A DNA stretch of 5,200 bases from Massilia sp. (GTDB taxonomy: Bacteria; Pseudomonadota; Gammaproteobacteria; Burkholderiales; Burkholderiaceae_D). Shown here in pieces: positions 1-5,200 of the stretch. Position 1 is the first letter of the stretch. Each line of letters opens with the position of its first letter. The notes below the pieces were generated by a model, which was not told the DNA's origin, searched no databases, and saw only the letters and a list, made by a program, of their open reading frames with translations. A program made the position numbers and the translations under genes. The stretch is from the NCBI GenBank assembly GCA_003484545.1, contig DNCF01000047.1, positions 1 through 5,200 on the forward strand. Direction: 5' to 3'.

Positions 1-1
1 C

Positions 2-430
2 ATCTTCGTTGCCTGCGGCGCACTGCGCCTGGCGCGCTTCAACGTCTCGGTCGGCAAGACCGACCCGCGCTACTTCGTCGGCATGCCGATCACGGCGGGC
101 GCGGCCTGCGTCGCCTCGGTCGTCGTCGCCTGGCCCGATCCGGTGGTCACCAACGCCCAGGCGTTTGCCGTGATGGCGCTGATGGTTGCCGTCGGCACAC
201 TGATGGTCTCGACCGTAAGATTTCCCAGCAGCAAGCAAAAACTGACCAAGGGAATGTACATCGTCCTGGCGGTGGCGGTTCTGTTGCTGATCATGTTGCA
301 GACGCGCTTTTTCGTGCTCTTCTTCCTGCTCTACATCTGCGCGACCCTGCTGCTGAACATTGCCTGGCAGAGCGGCTGGCGCGGCATTGCGCCGCCGAAG
401 ATGTACGACGAGGAAGAGTCGACGGTTTAA
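2..430 (+). CDS. pssA: CDP-diacylglycerol--serine O-phosphatidyltransferase, C-terminal part (5' end outside window)
   Basis: This enzyme makes phosphatidylserine from CDP-diacylglycerol and L-serine, the step before phosphatidylethanolamine, in the inner membrane. The frame is open from the left edge to a TAA at 428-430, giving about 142 residues. It begins with a stretch containing ALRLARFNV and then YFVGMPI, which matches the segment after the catalytic region in the bacterial PssA family. The CDP-alcohol phosphotransferase signature (DxxDG...AR...GxxxDxxxD) must lie upstream of the window and cannot be checked. Several hydrophobic helices follow, including one ending in MVSTVRF and a long one around ATLLLNIAW, then a charged soluble tail. 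The stop overlaps the stop of the convergent repressor gene, and no terminator separates them. Identity is fairly secure from the C-terminal pattern; another CDP-alcohol transferase is the main alternative. Confidence 0.87.
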   Translation: MFVACGALRLARFNVSVGKTDPRYFVGMPITAGAACVASVVVAWPDPVVTNAQAFAVMALMVAVGTLMVSTVRFPSSKQKLTKGMYIVLAVAVLLLIMLQTRFFVLFFLLYICATLLLNIAWQSGWRGIAPPKMYDEEESTV

Positions 431-735
431 GCGAACTTGTCGAGCAGGGCGGCCAGCCGCGCCGCCGTCGCGCGCGCGTCCTCGAGGCTGCCGGCCTGCT
501 CGCTGTGGGTCACGACCGTTGCGGTGAGCAATTGAACGAAGGAGCGGTCGAGCGCCTTGCGCGCCGCCGCCATCTGCTGGGCGACGGCGTCGCAGTCCGC
601 GGGTTCGGCCGCCAGCGCGATCAGTTTCTGCACCCCGCGCAGCTGGCCCTCGATGCGGGCCAGGCGGTTGAGCAGGTCCTTCTTTTGCTGCGCCGTCAGC
701 GCGCGGCCCTCGACGATCTTGACGCTTTCCGCCAT
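427..735 (-). CDS. CsoR/RcnR/FrmR-family transcriptional repressor (DUF156)
   Basis: A 102-residue all-helical repressor. The family binds operator DNA as a tetramer and releases it on sensing Cu(I), Ni/Co, formaldehyde or sulfane sulfur. The hallmark RLARIEGQLRGVQKLI sits at residues 24-39, followed by the ADCDAVAQQMAAARKAL block at 46-62. The conserved cysteine is C48. Aligned on it without gaps, the position of CsoR His61/FrmR His60 is T73, and the position of CsoR Cys65/RcnR His64 is H77. The N-terminal ligand position (RcnR His3) falls on Q16. The ligand set is therefore incomplete for a classical metal sensor and the signal cannot be named. The ATG at 735 has a GAGGT Shine-Dalgarno (740-744) overlapping the upstream reductase stop. 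It is co-directional with that reductase with a 7-base gap, so it may regulate the unit. Family assignment is strong; ligand is unknown. Confidence 0.9.
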   Translation of the reverse strand: MAESVKIVEGRALTAQQKKDLLNRLARIEGQLRGVQKLIALAAEPADCDAVAQQMAAARKALDRSFVQLLTATVVTHSEQAGSLEDARATAARLAALLDKFA

Positions 736-739
736 CGCG

Positions 740-744
740 ACCTC
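740..744 (-). promoter_or_regulatory. Shine-Dalgarno of the CsoR-like gene, overlapping the reductase stop codon
   Basis: On the minus strand the sequence reads TGAGGTCGCG-ATG. The TGA (743-745) ends the aldo/keto reductase, and GAGGT is a good ribosome binding site four bases before the repressor ATG. The overlap supports the chosen start and suggests translational coupling of the two genes. Confidence 0.7.
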
Positions 745-1660
745 AGGCCACTTCGTGCCCGCGCGCCGCGCGCAGGATCGCGAACCAGTCGTCGCGCGCC
801 AGCGTGAAGCCGGTGGCCGCGACCGCGGCAGCGACCGATTCGATGCGTCCGCTGCCGGTCAGGGGAAGCGGACGGCTCGGCAGCGCCATGATCCAGGCAA
901 ACACCACGCCGGCAAACGACTGGCCGAGGCGGTCGGCCACCTCCTGGATGGTGGCGCGCAGCTTGACGATGTGCGGATCGGTCGAAGTGAACAGGCGCCC
1001 GCCGCCCAGCGGCGACCAGATCATCGGCGCCACGCCCACGTCCTGCAGGCCGTCGAAGGTTTCGTCGAACATCGGCACCGTGTGCAGCGGCGAGAACTCG
1101 ACCTGGTTGGTGGCCAGCGGCACGCGCCGGTTCAGCGCCTCGAACTGGTGGCGGGTGAAGTTCGACACGCCCACGTGGCGCACCTTGCCGTCGCGCTGCA
1201 GGCGGGTGAAAGCCTCGGCGACCTCGTCGAAGTTCATCAGCGGATCGGGACGGTGGATCAGCAGCAGGTCGAGCCGGTCGGTGCCGAGCTGGCGCAGCGA
1301 GGCTTCGGCCGAGGCGACGATGTGCCCGACACTGGTGTCGTAGTGCTGGATCGTGTGCGCCGGACGGCGAGGGGAGACCAGCTTGATGCCGCACTTGCTG
1401 ACGATCTCGATCCGGTCGCGCAGCGAGGGCCGCTCGCGCAGGGCTTCGCCGAACAGGGCCTCGACGCCGTAGTCGCCGTAGATGTCGGCGTGGTCGAAGC
1501 TCGTCACCCCGAGCGCGAGACATTCCTCGATGAAGGCGACGCGCGAGGACACCGGCATCTTCCATTCGCCCATGCGCCACATGCCGGCGACGATGCGCGA
1601 CAGTTCGAGGCCATCCTGGCGGGTGGCGATGCGGGGGCAGGTGACGGAGGGCTGGGACAT
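743..1660 (-). CDS. Aldo/keto reductase, YdhF-like
   Basis: A 305-residue cytosolic NADPH-dependent oxidoreductase with a TIM-barrel fold, expected to reduce aldehydes or ketones; the physiological substrate is not evident. The catalytic tetrad is visible: D56 and Y61 in FDHADIYG, K89 in VSKCG, and H136 in LLLIHRPDP. Cofactor-binding segments follow: GVSNF at 164-168, NQVEFSPL at 185-192, WSPLGGGRLF at 215-224, and TGSGRIES at 268-275, the usual NADP phosphate-binding loop. LLLIHRPDPLMN and overall length resemble E. coli YdhF (about 298 residues). The ATG at 1660 is preceded by a modest AAGAAAG ribosome binding site (1667-1673). A TATAAT lies about 30 bases upstream. The gene is first in a two-gene unit with the CsoR-like repressor, so the repressor may control it in response to an electrophile or metal; that link is inference. 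Confidence 0.93.
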   Translation of the reverse strand: MSQPSVTCPRIATRQDGLELSRIVAGMWRMGEWKMPVSSRVAFIEECLALGVTSFDHADIYGDYGVEALFGEALRERPSLRDRIEIVSKCGIKLVSPRRPAHTIQHYDTSVGHIVASAEASLRQLGTDRLDLLLIHRPDPLMNFDEVAEAFTRLQRDGKVRHVGVSNFTRHQFEALNRRVPLATNQVEFSPLHTVPMFDETFDGLQDVGVAPMIWSPLGGGRLFTSTDPHIVKLRATIQEVADRLGQSFAGVVFAWIMALPSRPLPLTGSGRIESVAAAVAATGFTLARDDWFAILRAARGHEVA

Positions 1661-1692
1661 CGGGTGCTTTCTTGCATTTACGGTAACGAGGC

Positions 1693-1698
1693 ATTATA
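1693..1698 (-). promoter_or_regulatory. Putative -10 box for the reductase-repressor unit
   Basis: The minus strand has a perfect TATAAT here, putting transcription start near 1686 and giving a leader of about 25 bases before the reductase ATG. No TTGACA-like -35 sequence appears at normal spacing, where the DNA is the GC-rich inverted repeat at 1699-1725, and there is no extended TGn. If this is a promoter it may need an activator or be weak. Confidence 0.4.
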
Positions 1699-1725
1699 GC
1701 GGCGGCGTGCGCGATGCGCCGCCGC
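1699..1725. repeat. GC-rich inverted repeat abutting the reductase -10 box
   Basis: GCGGCGGCG (1699-1707) is the perfect reverse complement of CGCCGCCGC (1717-1725), with nine bases between. It occupies the spacer of the putative promoter. It has no adjoining T-run in the minus direction, so it is not a second terminator for the carboxypeptidase. It could be an operator, perhaps of the CsoR-like repressor, or a by-product of GC-rich composition. Confidence 0.4.
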
Positions 1726-1726
1726 C

Positions 1727-1762
1727 AAAACAAAACGCCCGCCGGGCGAACCGGGCGGGCGT
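1727..1762 (-). terminator. Rho-independent terminator of the carboxypeptidase gene
   Basis: Read on the minus strand, a 9-bp perfect stem (ACGCCCGCC at 1735-1743 pairing with GGCGGGCGT at 1754-1762) with a 10-base loop is followed at once by TTTTGTTTT (1727-1735). It begins about 20 bases after the carboxypeptidase stop codon. This separates the carboxypeptidase transcript from the reductase unit downstream. Confidence 0.85.
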
Positions 1763-1783
1763 CGTTACAGGCAAACCGCGCGC

Positions 1784-2929
1784 TTACTTCATCCAGAGAC
1801 GCATCGAGTCCCAGGCGCGGCCGAAGATCGAGGCTTCCGGCACTTCTTCCAGCGCCACGACCGGCAGCACCAGCAGCGGCTTGCCGTCGACCATCATTTT
1901 GAGGGTGCCGACGCGGCCGTTCTTCGCCAGCGGGGCGACCAGTGGGTCCTTGCGCTCGAGCACAGGCTTGAGCTTGCCGGCGACGCCTTTCGGCACCGTC
2001 ACCAGGACGTCGTTGGTGAAGCCGATCTTCACGTTCGACTGCGAACCCTTCCACACTTCCGGCGTGGCCACGGCCTGGCCCTTCGAATACAGCTTGACCG
2101 TGTCGAAGTTCTGGAAGCCCCAGTTCAGCAGCTTCTGGCTTTCCTGGGTACGCGCGCTGTCCGAGTTGGCGCCGGACAGCACCGAGATCAGGCGGCGCTC
2201 GCCGCTGTTGCCGTTCGGGCGGCGTGCCGAGGCGATCATGCTGTAGCCCGAGGCGTCGGTGTGGCCGGTCTTCATGCCGTCCACGGTCGGGTCCAGCCAC
2301 AGCAGGCGGTTGCGGTTCTGCTGGGTGATCTTGTTATAGGTGAATTGCTTGACCGAGTCGATCTTGTAGAACTCGGGGAAGTCGCGGATCACGTGGGTGG
2401 CCAGGCTGGCCAGGTCCTGCGCGGTCGAGTAGTTGTCCGGGCTCGGCAGGCCGTGCGGGTTGGCGAACTTCGTGTTCTTCAGGCCCATGCGCTGCGCTTC
2501 GCGGTTCATCAGGGTGACGAAGGTGCCTTCGTCGCCGGCGACCGCTTCGGCCAGCGCGACCGCGGCGTCGTTACCCGACTGCACCATCAGGCCATGCAGC
2601 AGGTCGCTGATGCTGACCGGGGTGGCCGGGTCGATGAACATCTTCGAGCTGCTCGAATCGACTTTCCAGGCGCGGGTCGAGACGTTGACCATCTGGTTCA
2701 TCGTCAGCTTCTTGTCGCGGATCGCCTGGAAGGTGACGTAGGCCGTCATGATCTTGGTCAGCGATGCTGGTTCGATCCGCAGGTTCGGGTCCTGGGCCGC
2801 GATGACCTGGCCGCTGGTGGCGTCGAGCAGCAGCCACGATTTCGCTGCGATTTGAGGCGCGGGCACGCTTTGCGCACTGGCCGAGATCATCACCAGGCTG
2901 GCGGCCACGGCTGCAATCAGTTTCTTCAT
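1784..2929 (-). CDS. D-alanyl-D-alanine carboxypeptidase, PBP5/PBP6 class (DacA/DacC-like)
   Basis: A low-molecular-mass penicillin-binding protein of 381 residues. It removes the terminal D-Ala from peptidoglycan pentapeptides in the periplasm, limiting cross-linking and shaping the wall. Residues 1-19 are a Sec signal peptide (MKKLIAAVAASLVMISASA) with a likely cut after ASA. All three active-site motifs are present: S56-L-T-K59 (nucleophilic serine), S118-G-N120 and K220-T-G222. The PBP5 C-terminal beta domain spans about 276-366. The tail SIFGRAWDSMRLWMK resembles the amphipathic membrane anchor of this class. Length matches E. coli PBP5/6 (about 400). The signal peptide fixes the ATG at 2929, although no clear Shine-Dalgarno precedes it. 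It is transcribed alone: own promoter upstream, terminator downstream. DacA versus DacC cannot be decided from sequence alone. Confidence 0.96.
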   Translation of the reverse strand: MKKLIAAVAASLVMISASAQSVPAPQIAAKSWLLLDATSGQVIAAQDPNLRIEPASLTKIMTAYVTFQAIRDKKLTMNQMVNVSTRAWKVDSSSSKMFIDPATPVSISDLLHGLMVQSGNDAAVALAEAVAGDEGTFVTLMNREAQRMGLKNTKFANPHGLPSPDNYSTAQDLASLATHVIRDFPEFYKIDSVKQFTYNKITQQNRNRLLWLDPTVDGMKTGHTDASGYSMIASARRPNGNSGERRLISVLSGANSDSARTQESQKLLNWGFQNFDTVKLYSKGQAVATPEVWKGSQSNVKIGFTNDVLVTVPKGVAGKLKPVLERKDPLVAPLAKNGRVGTLKMMVDGKPLLVLPVVALEEVPEASIFGRAWDSMRLWMK

Positions 2930-2965
2930 GGGAACTAAAGTCTCAATCTAGGGGTGGGTGAAGCG

Positions 2966-2993
2966 CAGGCAATGTGAGTACACACATTGCCTG
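2966..2993. repeat. Perfect 11+11 base inverted repeat in the carboxypeptidase leader
   Basis: CAGGCAATGTG (2966-2976) is exactly repeated in inverse orientation as CACATTGCCTG (2983-2993), separated by AGTACA. It lies between the predicted transcription start (about 3005) and the ATG at 2929, roughly +12 to +39. There is no T-run after it on either strand, so it is not an ordinary intrinsic terminator. A repressor operator just downstream of the promoter, or an mRNA leader hairpin affecting stability or translation, are the two plausible readings. Confidence 0.6.
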
Positions 2994-3011
2994 GAGTCAA
3001 AGAAGAGACTC

Positions 3012-3040
3012 ATTATAGGCCAGTGCCGCCGGGAACAAAA
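3012..3040 (-). promoter_or_regulatory. Putative sigma70-type promoter of the carboxypeptidase gene
   Basis: The minus strand carries a perfect TATAAT at 3012-3017. Upstream is a T-rich stretch reading TTTTGTTC (3033-3040), where TTTTGT gives a 17-base spacer and TTGTTC a 15-base spacer. Neither matches TTGACA well. The predicted start near 3005 leaves a leader of about 75 bases. Placement between two co-directional genes and the good -10 support it; the -35 is weak. Confidence 0.55.
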
Positions 3041-3047
3041 CACTCTT

Positions 3048-3074
3048 CAATTAGGCTTAATACACGCTTAATTG
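3048..3074. repeat. Tandem ATTAAGC repeat within an imperfect dyad at the hydrolase 3' end
   Basis: On the minus strand ATTAAGC occurs twice (3066-3072 and 3055-3061), separated by GTGT, so the repeats start 11 bases apart. An overlapping inverted repeat, CAATTA(3048-3053)/TAATTG(3069-3074), extends inward by two further pairs with one A-C mismatch in the minus-strand RNA. The block covers the hydrolase stop codon and lies about 50-67 bases upstream of the predicted carboxypeptidase start. An 11-base direct-repeat period is typical of response-regulator sites. Alternatively it is a weak hydrolase terminator, with a TTTT about seven bases past the stem. Confidence 0.4.
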
Positions 3075-3697
3075 TTGCGATCCCACATCTGGATGACAAG
3101 ATTCTTGATCGGGTTGAGGCGGCGGTGGAAGAAATGGTCGGCGCCCGGGATCACGATCACCGGGATTTCCAGCGGCCGCGCCCAGTCGAACACCATCTGC
3201 AGGGTGATGGTGTCGTCCTGCTCGCCGTGGATCAGGATGGTGTCTTCCGGCACGCTCGGCATCGGCCACTTGCCGGCGGCGGTGCCGACCAGCACCATGC
3301 GCTGGACCGACTTGCCCTCCGCGGCCAGGCGCGCCTGCAGTTGCGCCTGCACGAAGGTGCCGAACGAAAAGCCGGACAGCGCCACCGGCAGGCCCGGATA
3401 CTGTTCCTGCATGTGCTCGAGCATGACCTGCATGTCGTCGACCTCGCCGTGGCCGCGGTCATGCTCGCCCTCGGATTCGCCCACGCCGCGGAAATTGAAG
3501 CGCGCGGTCGCATAGCCGAGCGTCACGAAGGTGCGCGCCAGCGTCTGCGTGACCTTGTTCTCCATGGTGCCGCCATACAGCGGATGCGGGTGGGCCACCA
3601 GGGCGATGCCGCGCGGCGCCTCTTCCGGCAGGTCGAGCAGGCATTCCATCTTGCCGGCGTGGCCGGTCAGGTAAAACTTTTTCGAAAACTTGTTCAT
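3068..3697 (-). CDS. Small alpha/beta-fold hydrolase
   Basis: A 209-residue cytosolic serine hydrolase of the alpha/beta superfamily, similar to the conserved COG2945-type proteins; no substrate can be deduced. Near the N-terminus is AHPHPLYGGTMENKV (35-49), characteristic of this subgroup and carrying the oxyanion-hole region, then RFNFRGVGESEG (66-77). The nucleophile elbow is GFSFGTF with S111. The acid is probably D161 in HGEQDD, and the histidine is H188 in GADHFFH, so a complete triad is present. There is no signal peptide, lid insertion or added domain. The ATG at 3697 lies 7 bases after the ferredoxin stop, indicating one transcript, though the ribosome binding site is weak and inside the ferredoxin 3' end. 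Family is certain; function unknown. It could be an esterase, thioesterase or peptidase. Confidence 0.93.
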   Translation of the reverse strand: MNKFSKKFYLTGHAGKMECLLDLPEEAPRGIALVAHPHPLYGGTMENKVTQTLARTFVTLGYATARFNFRGVGESEGEHDRGHGEVDDMQVMLEHMQEQYPGLPVALSGFSFGTFVQAQLQARLAAEGKSVQRMVLVGTAAGKWPMPSVPEDTILIHGEQDDTITLQMVFDWARPLEIPVIVIPGADHFFHRRLNPIKNLVIQMWDRNN

Positions 3698-3704
3698 ATC
3701 AAAA

Positions 3705-4031
3705 TCAGATCTTCAGGCGCTCGACAATTTCGCCCTTCAGGATGTGGCTGTCGATGATGTCGTCGATGTCGGTGGTGTCGACATAGGTGTACCAGGTGCC
3801 CTGCGGGTAGATCACCACGACCGGGCCTTCCTCGCAGCGTTCCAGGCAGCCGGCCTGGTTGATGCGCACCTTGCCCGGCTGGTTCAGGCCAAGCTGCTTG
3901 ATGCGTTTTTTCGCATGCTTTTGCGCGACCTCGGCGCCGGCCTTGCCGCAGCTCTGGCGGCAATTCTCGCCTTCGCGCACGTTCATGCAGAAAAAGACGT
4001 GGTGTTCGTAGAAAGGTTTCTCGTCGTTCAT
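3705..4031 (-). CDS. Thioredoxin-like [2Fe-2S] ferredoxin
   Basis: A 108-residue soluble electron-transfer protein. The cysteine pattern is that of thioredoxin-fold [2Fe-2S] ferredoxins: C15 (HHVFFC) and C28 (CRQSCG) spaced C-x12-C, then C62 and C66 in AGCLERCEEGP spaced C-x3-C. C24 is an extra cysteine. The segment VVVIYPQGTWYTYVD (71-85) follows the usual (G)P-hvhhYP-xG-xWY pattern of single-domain family members. I chose the ATG at 4031 because AAGAAGAG (4038-4045) provides a well-spaced ribosome binding site and the family normally starts close to the first cluster cysteine. A TTG at 4058 would add nine residues and is less likely. It sits between the VanZ-like gene (53-base gap) and the hydrolase (7-base gap). 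Its redox partner is not evident from the neighbours. Confidence 0.93.
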   Translation of the reverse strand: MNDEKPFYEHHVFFCMNVREGENCRQSCGKAGAEVAQKHAKKRIKQLGLNQPGKVRINQAGCLERCEEGPVVVIYPQGTWYTYVDTTDIDDIIDSHILKGEIVERLKI

Positions 4032-4037
4032 ATCGTT

Positions 4038-4045
4038 CTCTTCTT
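4038..4045 (-). promoter_or_regulatory. Ribosome binding site fixing the ferredoxin start
   Basis: The minus strand reads AAGAAGAG followed by six bases and ATG. This purine-rich site favours the 4031 ATG over the upstream in-frame TTG at 4058. Confidence 0.6.
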
Positions 4046-4084
4046 GGGCAAGAGCCAATGGGCCATCCGCAATGATACGCGCTC

Positions 4085-5200
4085 TTAATGGCGGCCCTCG
4101 TGCCGATTCAATTTATGGGAGGGAAGCAGCAGGAACCAGAGCGCGAGAAACGGCCAGCTCATCGACAGGAACTGGGCTGCCCCGTTGAAGTTCAGGAACT
4201 TGCCTTGCACCCAACCCTGCAGGGTGGACGTGAAATACGGGTTGGCCGGGATCGTGTTCACCACGATCAAACTCAGCACCAGCGTGACCACGGCCAGGCG
4301 GCGCTGCGCCAGTTGCGGGGCGAAGGCCAGGCCGGCCAGCATGATCAGGCCGATCAGGAAGCCGCCCTCGGCGCCGGGCGTGACCCAGACCAGGGCATTG
4401 TCCGGGCGGAACAGCAGGGAGCTGGCCAGGGTCTTGGTCAGCAGGGCCGCGCCCAGCATCAGGAGCACCAGGGTGTAGCGCGGCGCGCCCCGGCGCAGCA
4501 GGCACAACAGGGTCAACGCGGCGCCGGTCATGCCGCAGGCGGTGATGATGGTCTCCGACAGCCAGTACTGCTCGACGCTCATCGCCGGCCCCGGGCGCAG
4601 CATGGCGACCAGGTCGATGTCCTCGTCGAACAGCGTCGACAGCCAGCCTGACACCATCGGCAGCACCTGGCCGTGGCCGAACAGGAAACTCTGCGGGTAG
4701 ATCTGGGCCAGCGGCCACATGGCGAGCAGCACCAGGCCCTGGCTGGCGTGCGGAGCGAACCAGCGCCGCCGCAGGCGGTTCAGCCGGCCCTCGGCCAGCA
4801 GCAGGCGCACCGCGAGCGGACCGATGCAGGCGCCGATGAAGCAGCCGACGCTGTTGGTCAGCAGGTCGAGGTTCGAGGGCACGCGGCTCGGCAGGTAGTT
4901 CTGCACCGTCTCCATCGTGCCCGACACCAGGATGCCGAAGATGGCCGCCAGCAGCACCGCCCAGATCCCGCGCACGAGGGGGTACAAGGCCAGCACCAGC
5001 AGCACGCCGAGCGGCACGTAGCCGACGATGTTGACCATGACGTCGAAGCCGGTCCAGTAGCGCTGCTTGACCAGGTTCAGGAAGGAGAACGGCGGCAGGC
5101 CGTTGTTGCGCCAGCCGGTGAAGGGATACCAGCTGGCGTAGACGATCAGCAGCAGGTAGGCCAGCAGCGCCGCGCGCGCCACCGGCGAGCCGCGACGCGG
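4085..5200 (-). CDS. VanZ-family polytopic membrane protein (5' end probably outside window)
   Basis: An inner-membrane protein with about nine or ten hydrophobic helices. Numbering from a GTG at 5182 gives 365 residues. The VanZ-like domain occupies about 1-130: YASWYPF (15-21), D47-x3-N51-x2-GYVPLG (54-59), E91-x2-Q94, and PSR-x2-S-x2-D106-x3-N110-x2-G113. The rest (about 149-358) is a further multi-helix region with a soluble loop near 170-207, so it is much longer than enterococcal VanZ (about 160 residues). The frame stays open from 5182 to the right edge and the GTG lacks a ribosome binding site, so the true start is probably upstream. VanZ itself gives low-level teicoplanin resistance by an unclear mechanism; chromosomal homologues are common and mostly uncharacterised, so resistance should not be inferred. 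It is probably the upstream gene of a unit with the ferredoxin and hydrolase. Confidence 0.85.
   Translation of the reverse strand, partial: PRRGSPVARAALLAYLLLIVYASWYPFTGWRNNGLPPFSFLNLVKQRYWTGFDVMVNIVGYVPLGVLLVLALYPLVRGIWAVLLAAIFGILVSGTMETVQNYLPSRVPSNLDLLTNSVGCFIGACIGPLAVRLLLAEGRLNRLRRRWFAPHASQGLVLLAMWPLAQIYPQSFLFGHGQVLPMVSGWLSTLFDEDIDLVAMLRPGPAMSVEQYWLSETIITACGMTGAALTLLCLLRRGAPRYTLVLLMLGAALLTKTLASSLLFRPDNALVWVTPGAEGGFLIGLIMLAGLAFAPQLAQRRLAVVTLVLSLIVVNTIPANPYFTSTLQGWVQGKFLNFNGAAQFLSMSWPFLALWFLLLPSHKLNRHEGRH

Noticed and set aside
557..1699. 380-codon open frame on the plus strand
   Set aside because: It is antisense to the reductase and repressor, which have full family motifs. The translation is low-complexity and unlike any family I recognise.
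696..2300. 534-codon open frame on the minus strand
   Set aside because: It overlaps the reductase and the 3' half of the carboxypeptidase in another frame. Its translation is rich in Arg, Ala, Pro and Gly with no domain, as expected for a shadow frame in high-GC DNA.
2261..2938. 225-codon open frame on the plus strand
   Set aside because: It is antisense to the carboxypeptidase coding region, whose catalytic motifs and signal peptide are intact.
2939..3010. Outer 6-base inverted pair AGTCTC (2939-2944) and GAGACT (3005-3010) flanking the carboxypeptidase leader dyad
   Set aside because: The arms are too short and too far apart (60 bases) to distinguish from chance, and they do not extend.
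4032..4058. TTG start at 4058 extending the ferredoxin by nine residues
   Set aside because: The ATG at 4031 has a better placed ribosome binding site and the extension has no family-like sequence.
4088..4651. 187-codon Gln-rich plus-strand frame opposite the VanZ-like gene
   Set aside because: The composition is typical of the reverse complement of Leu-rich membrane codons, and no domain is visible.
1784..5200. Vancomycin or teicoplanin resistance locus, suggested by a VanZ-family protein near a D-Ala-D-Ala carboxypeptidase
   Set aside because: No VanH/A/X or VanS/R homologue is present. The carboxypeptidase is a penicillin-binding type rather than VanX/VanY, and VanZ-family proteins are widespread in bacteria without such resistance.

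Overview
The window looks like ordinary chromosomal DNA of a high-GC Betaproteobacterium, most likely Burkholderiales and perhaps Oxalobacteraceae (Massilia-like). That placement is inferred from GC content, codon usage, protein style and gene content. No phage, transposon, CRISPR, tRNA or rRNA signal is visible. Seven protein genes are supported. One points right and is cut by the left edge; six point left, and the last of these appears cut by the right edge.

Left part (1-1725). The 3' end of pssA (phosphatidylserine synthase) runs rightward and converges on a two-gene leftward unit, overlapping its last stop codon by a few bases. That unit is a YdhF-type aldo/keto reductase followed 7 bases later by a small CsoR/RcnR/FrmR-family repressor. 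The repressor's Shine-Dalgarno sequence overlaps the reductase stop codon, so the two are probably translationally coupled. A TATAAT element and a strong GC hairpin lie just upstream of the reductase. The repressor keeps the family cysteine but lacks the usual second-position histidine, so its signal may not be a metal.

Middle (1727-3074). A secreted D-alanyl-D-alanine carboxypeptidase (PBP5/PBP6 class) is transcribed leftward and ends in a convincing rho-independent terminator. Its 138-base upstream region holds a TATAAT promoter, a perfect 11+11 base dyad in the predicted leader, and a tandem ATTAAGC direct repeat upstream of the -35 region. This is the most densely patterned noncoding stretch in the window.

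Right part (3068-5200). Three leftward genes follow in the order VanZ-family membrane protein, thioredoxin-like [2Fe-2S] ferredoxin and small alpha/beta hydrolase. Spacings are 53 and 7 bases, so they are probably one transcript whose promoter lies beyond the right edge. The carboxypeptidase and VanZ protein give the window a mild cell-envelope theme, but nothing here proves a shared pathway.

I found no clearly new multi-gene system. The best leads are the regulatory architecture upstream of the carboxypeptidase and the atypical sensor residues of the CsoR-like repressor beside an aldo/keto reductase.
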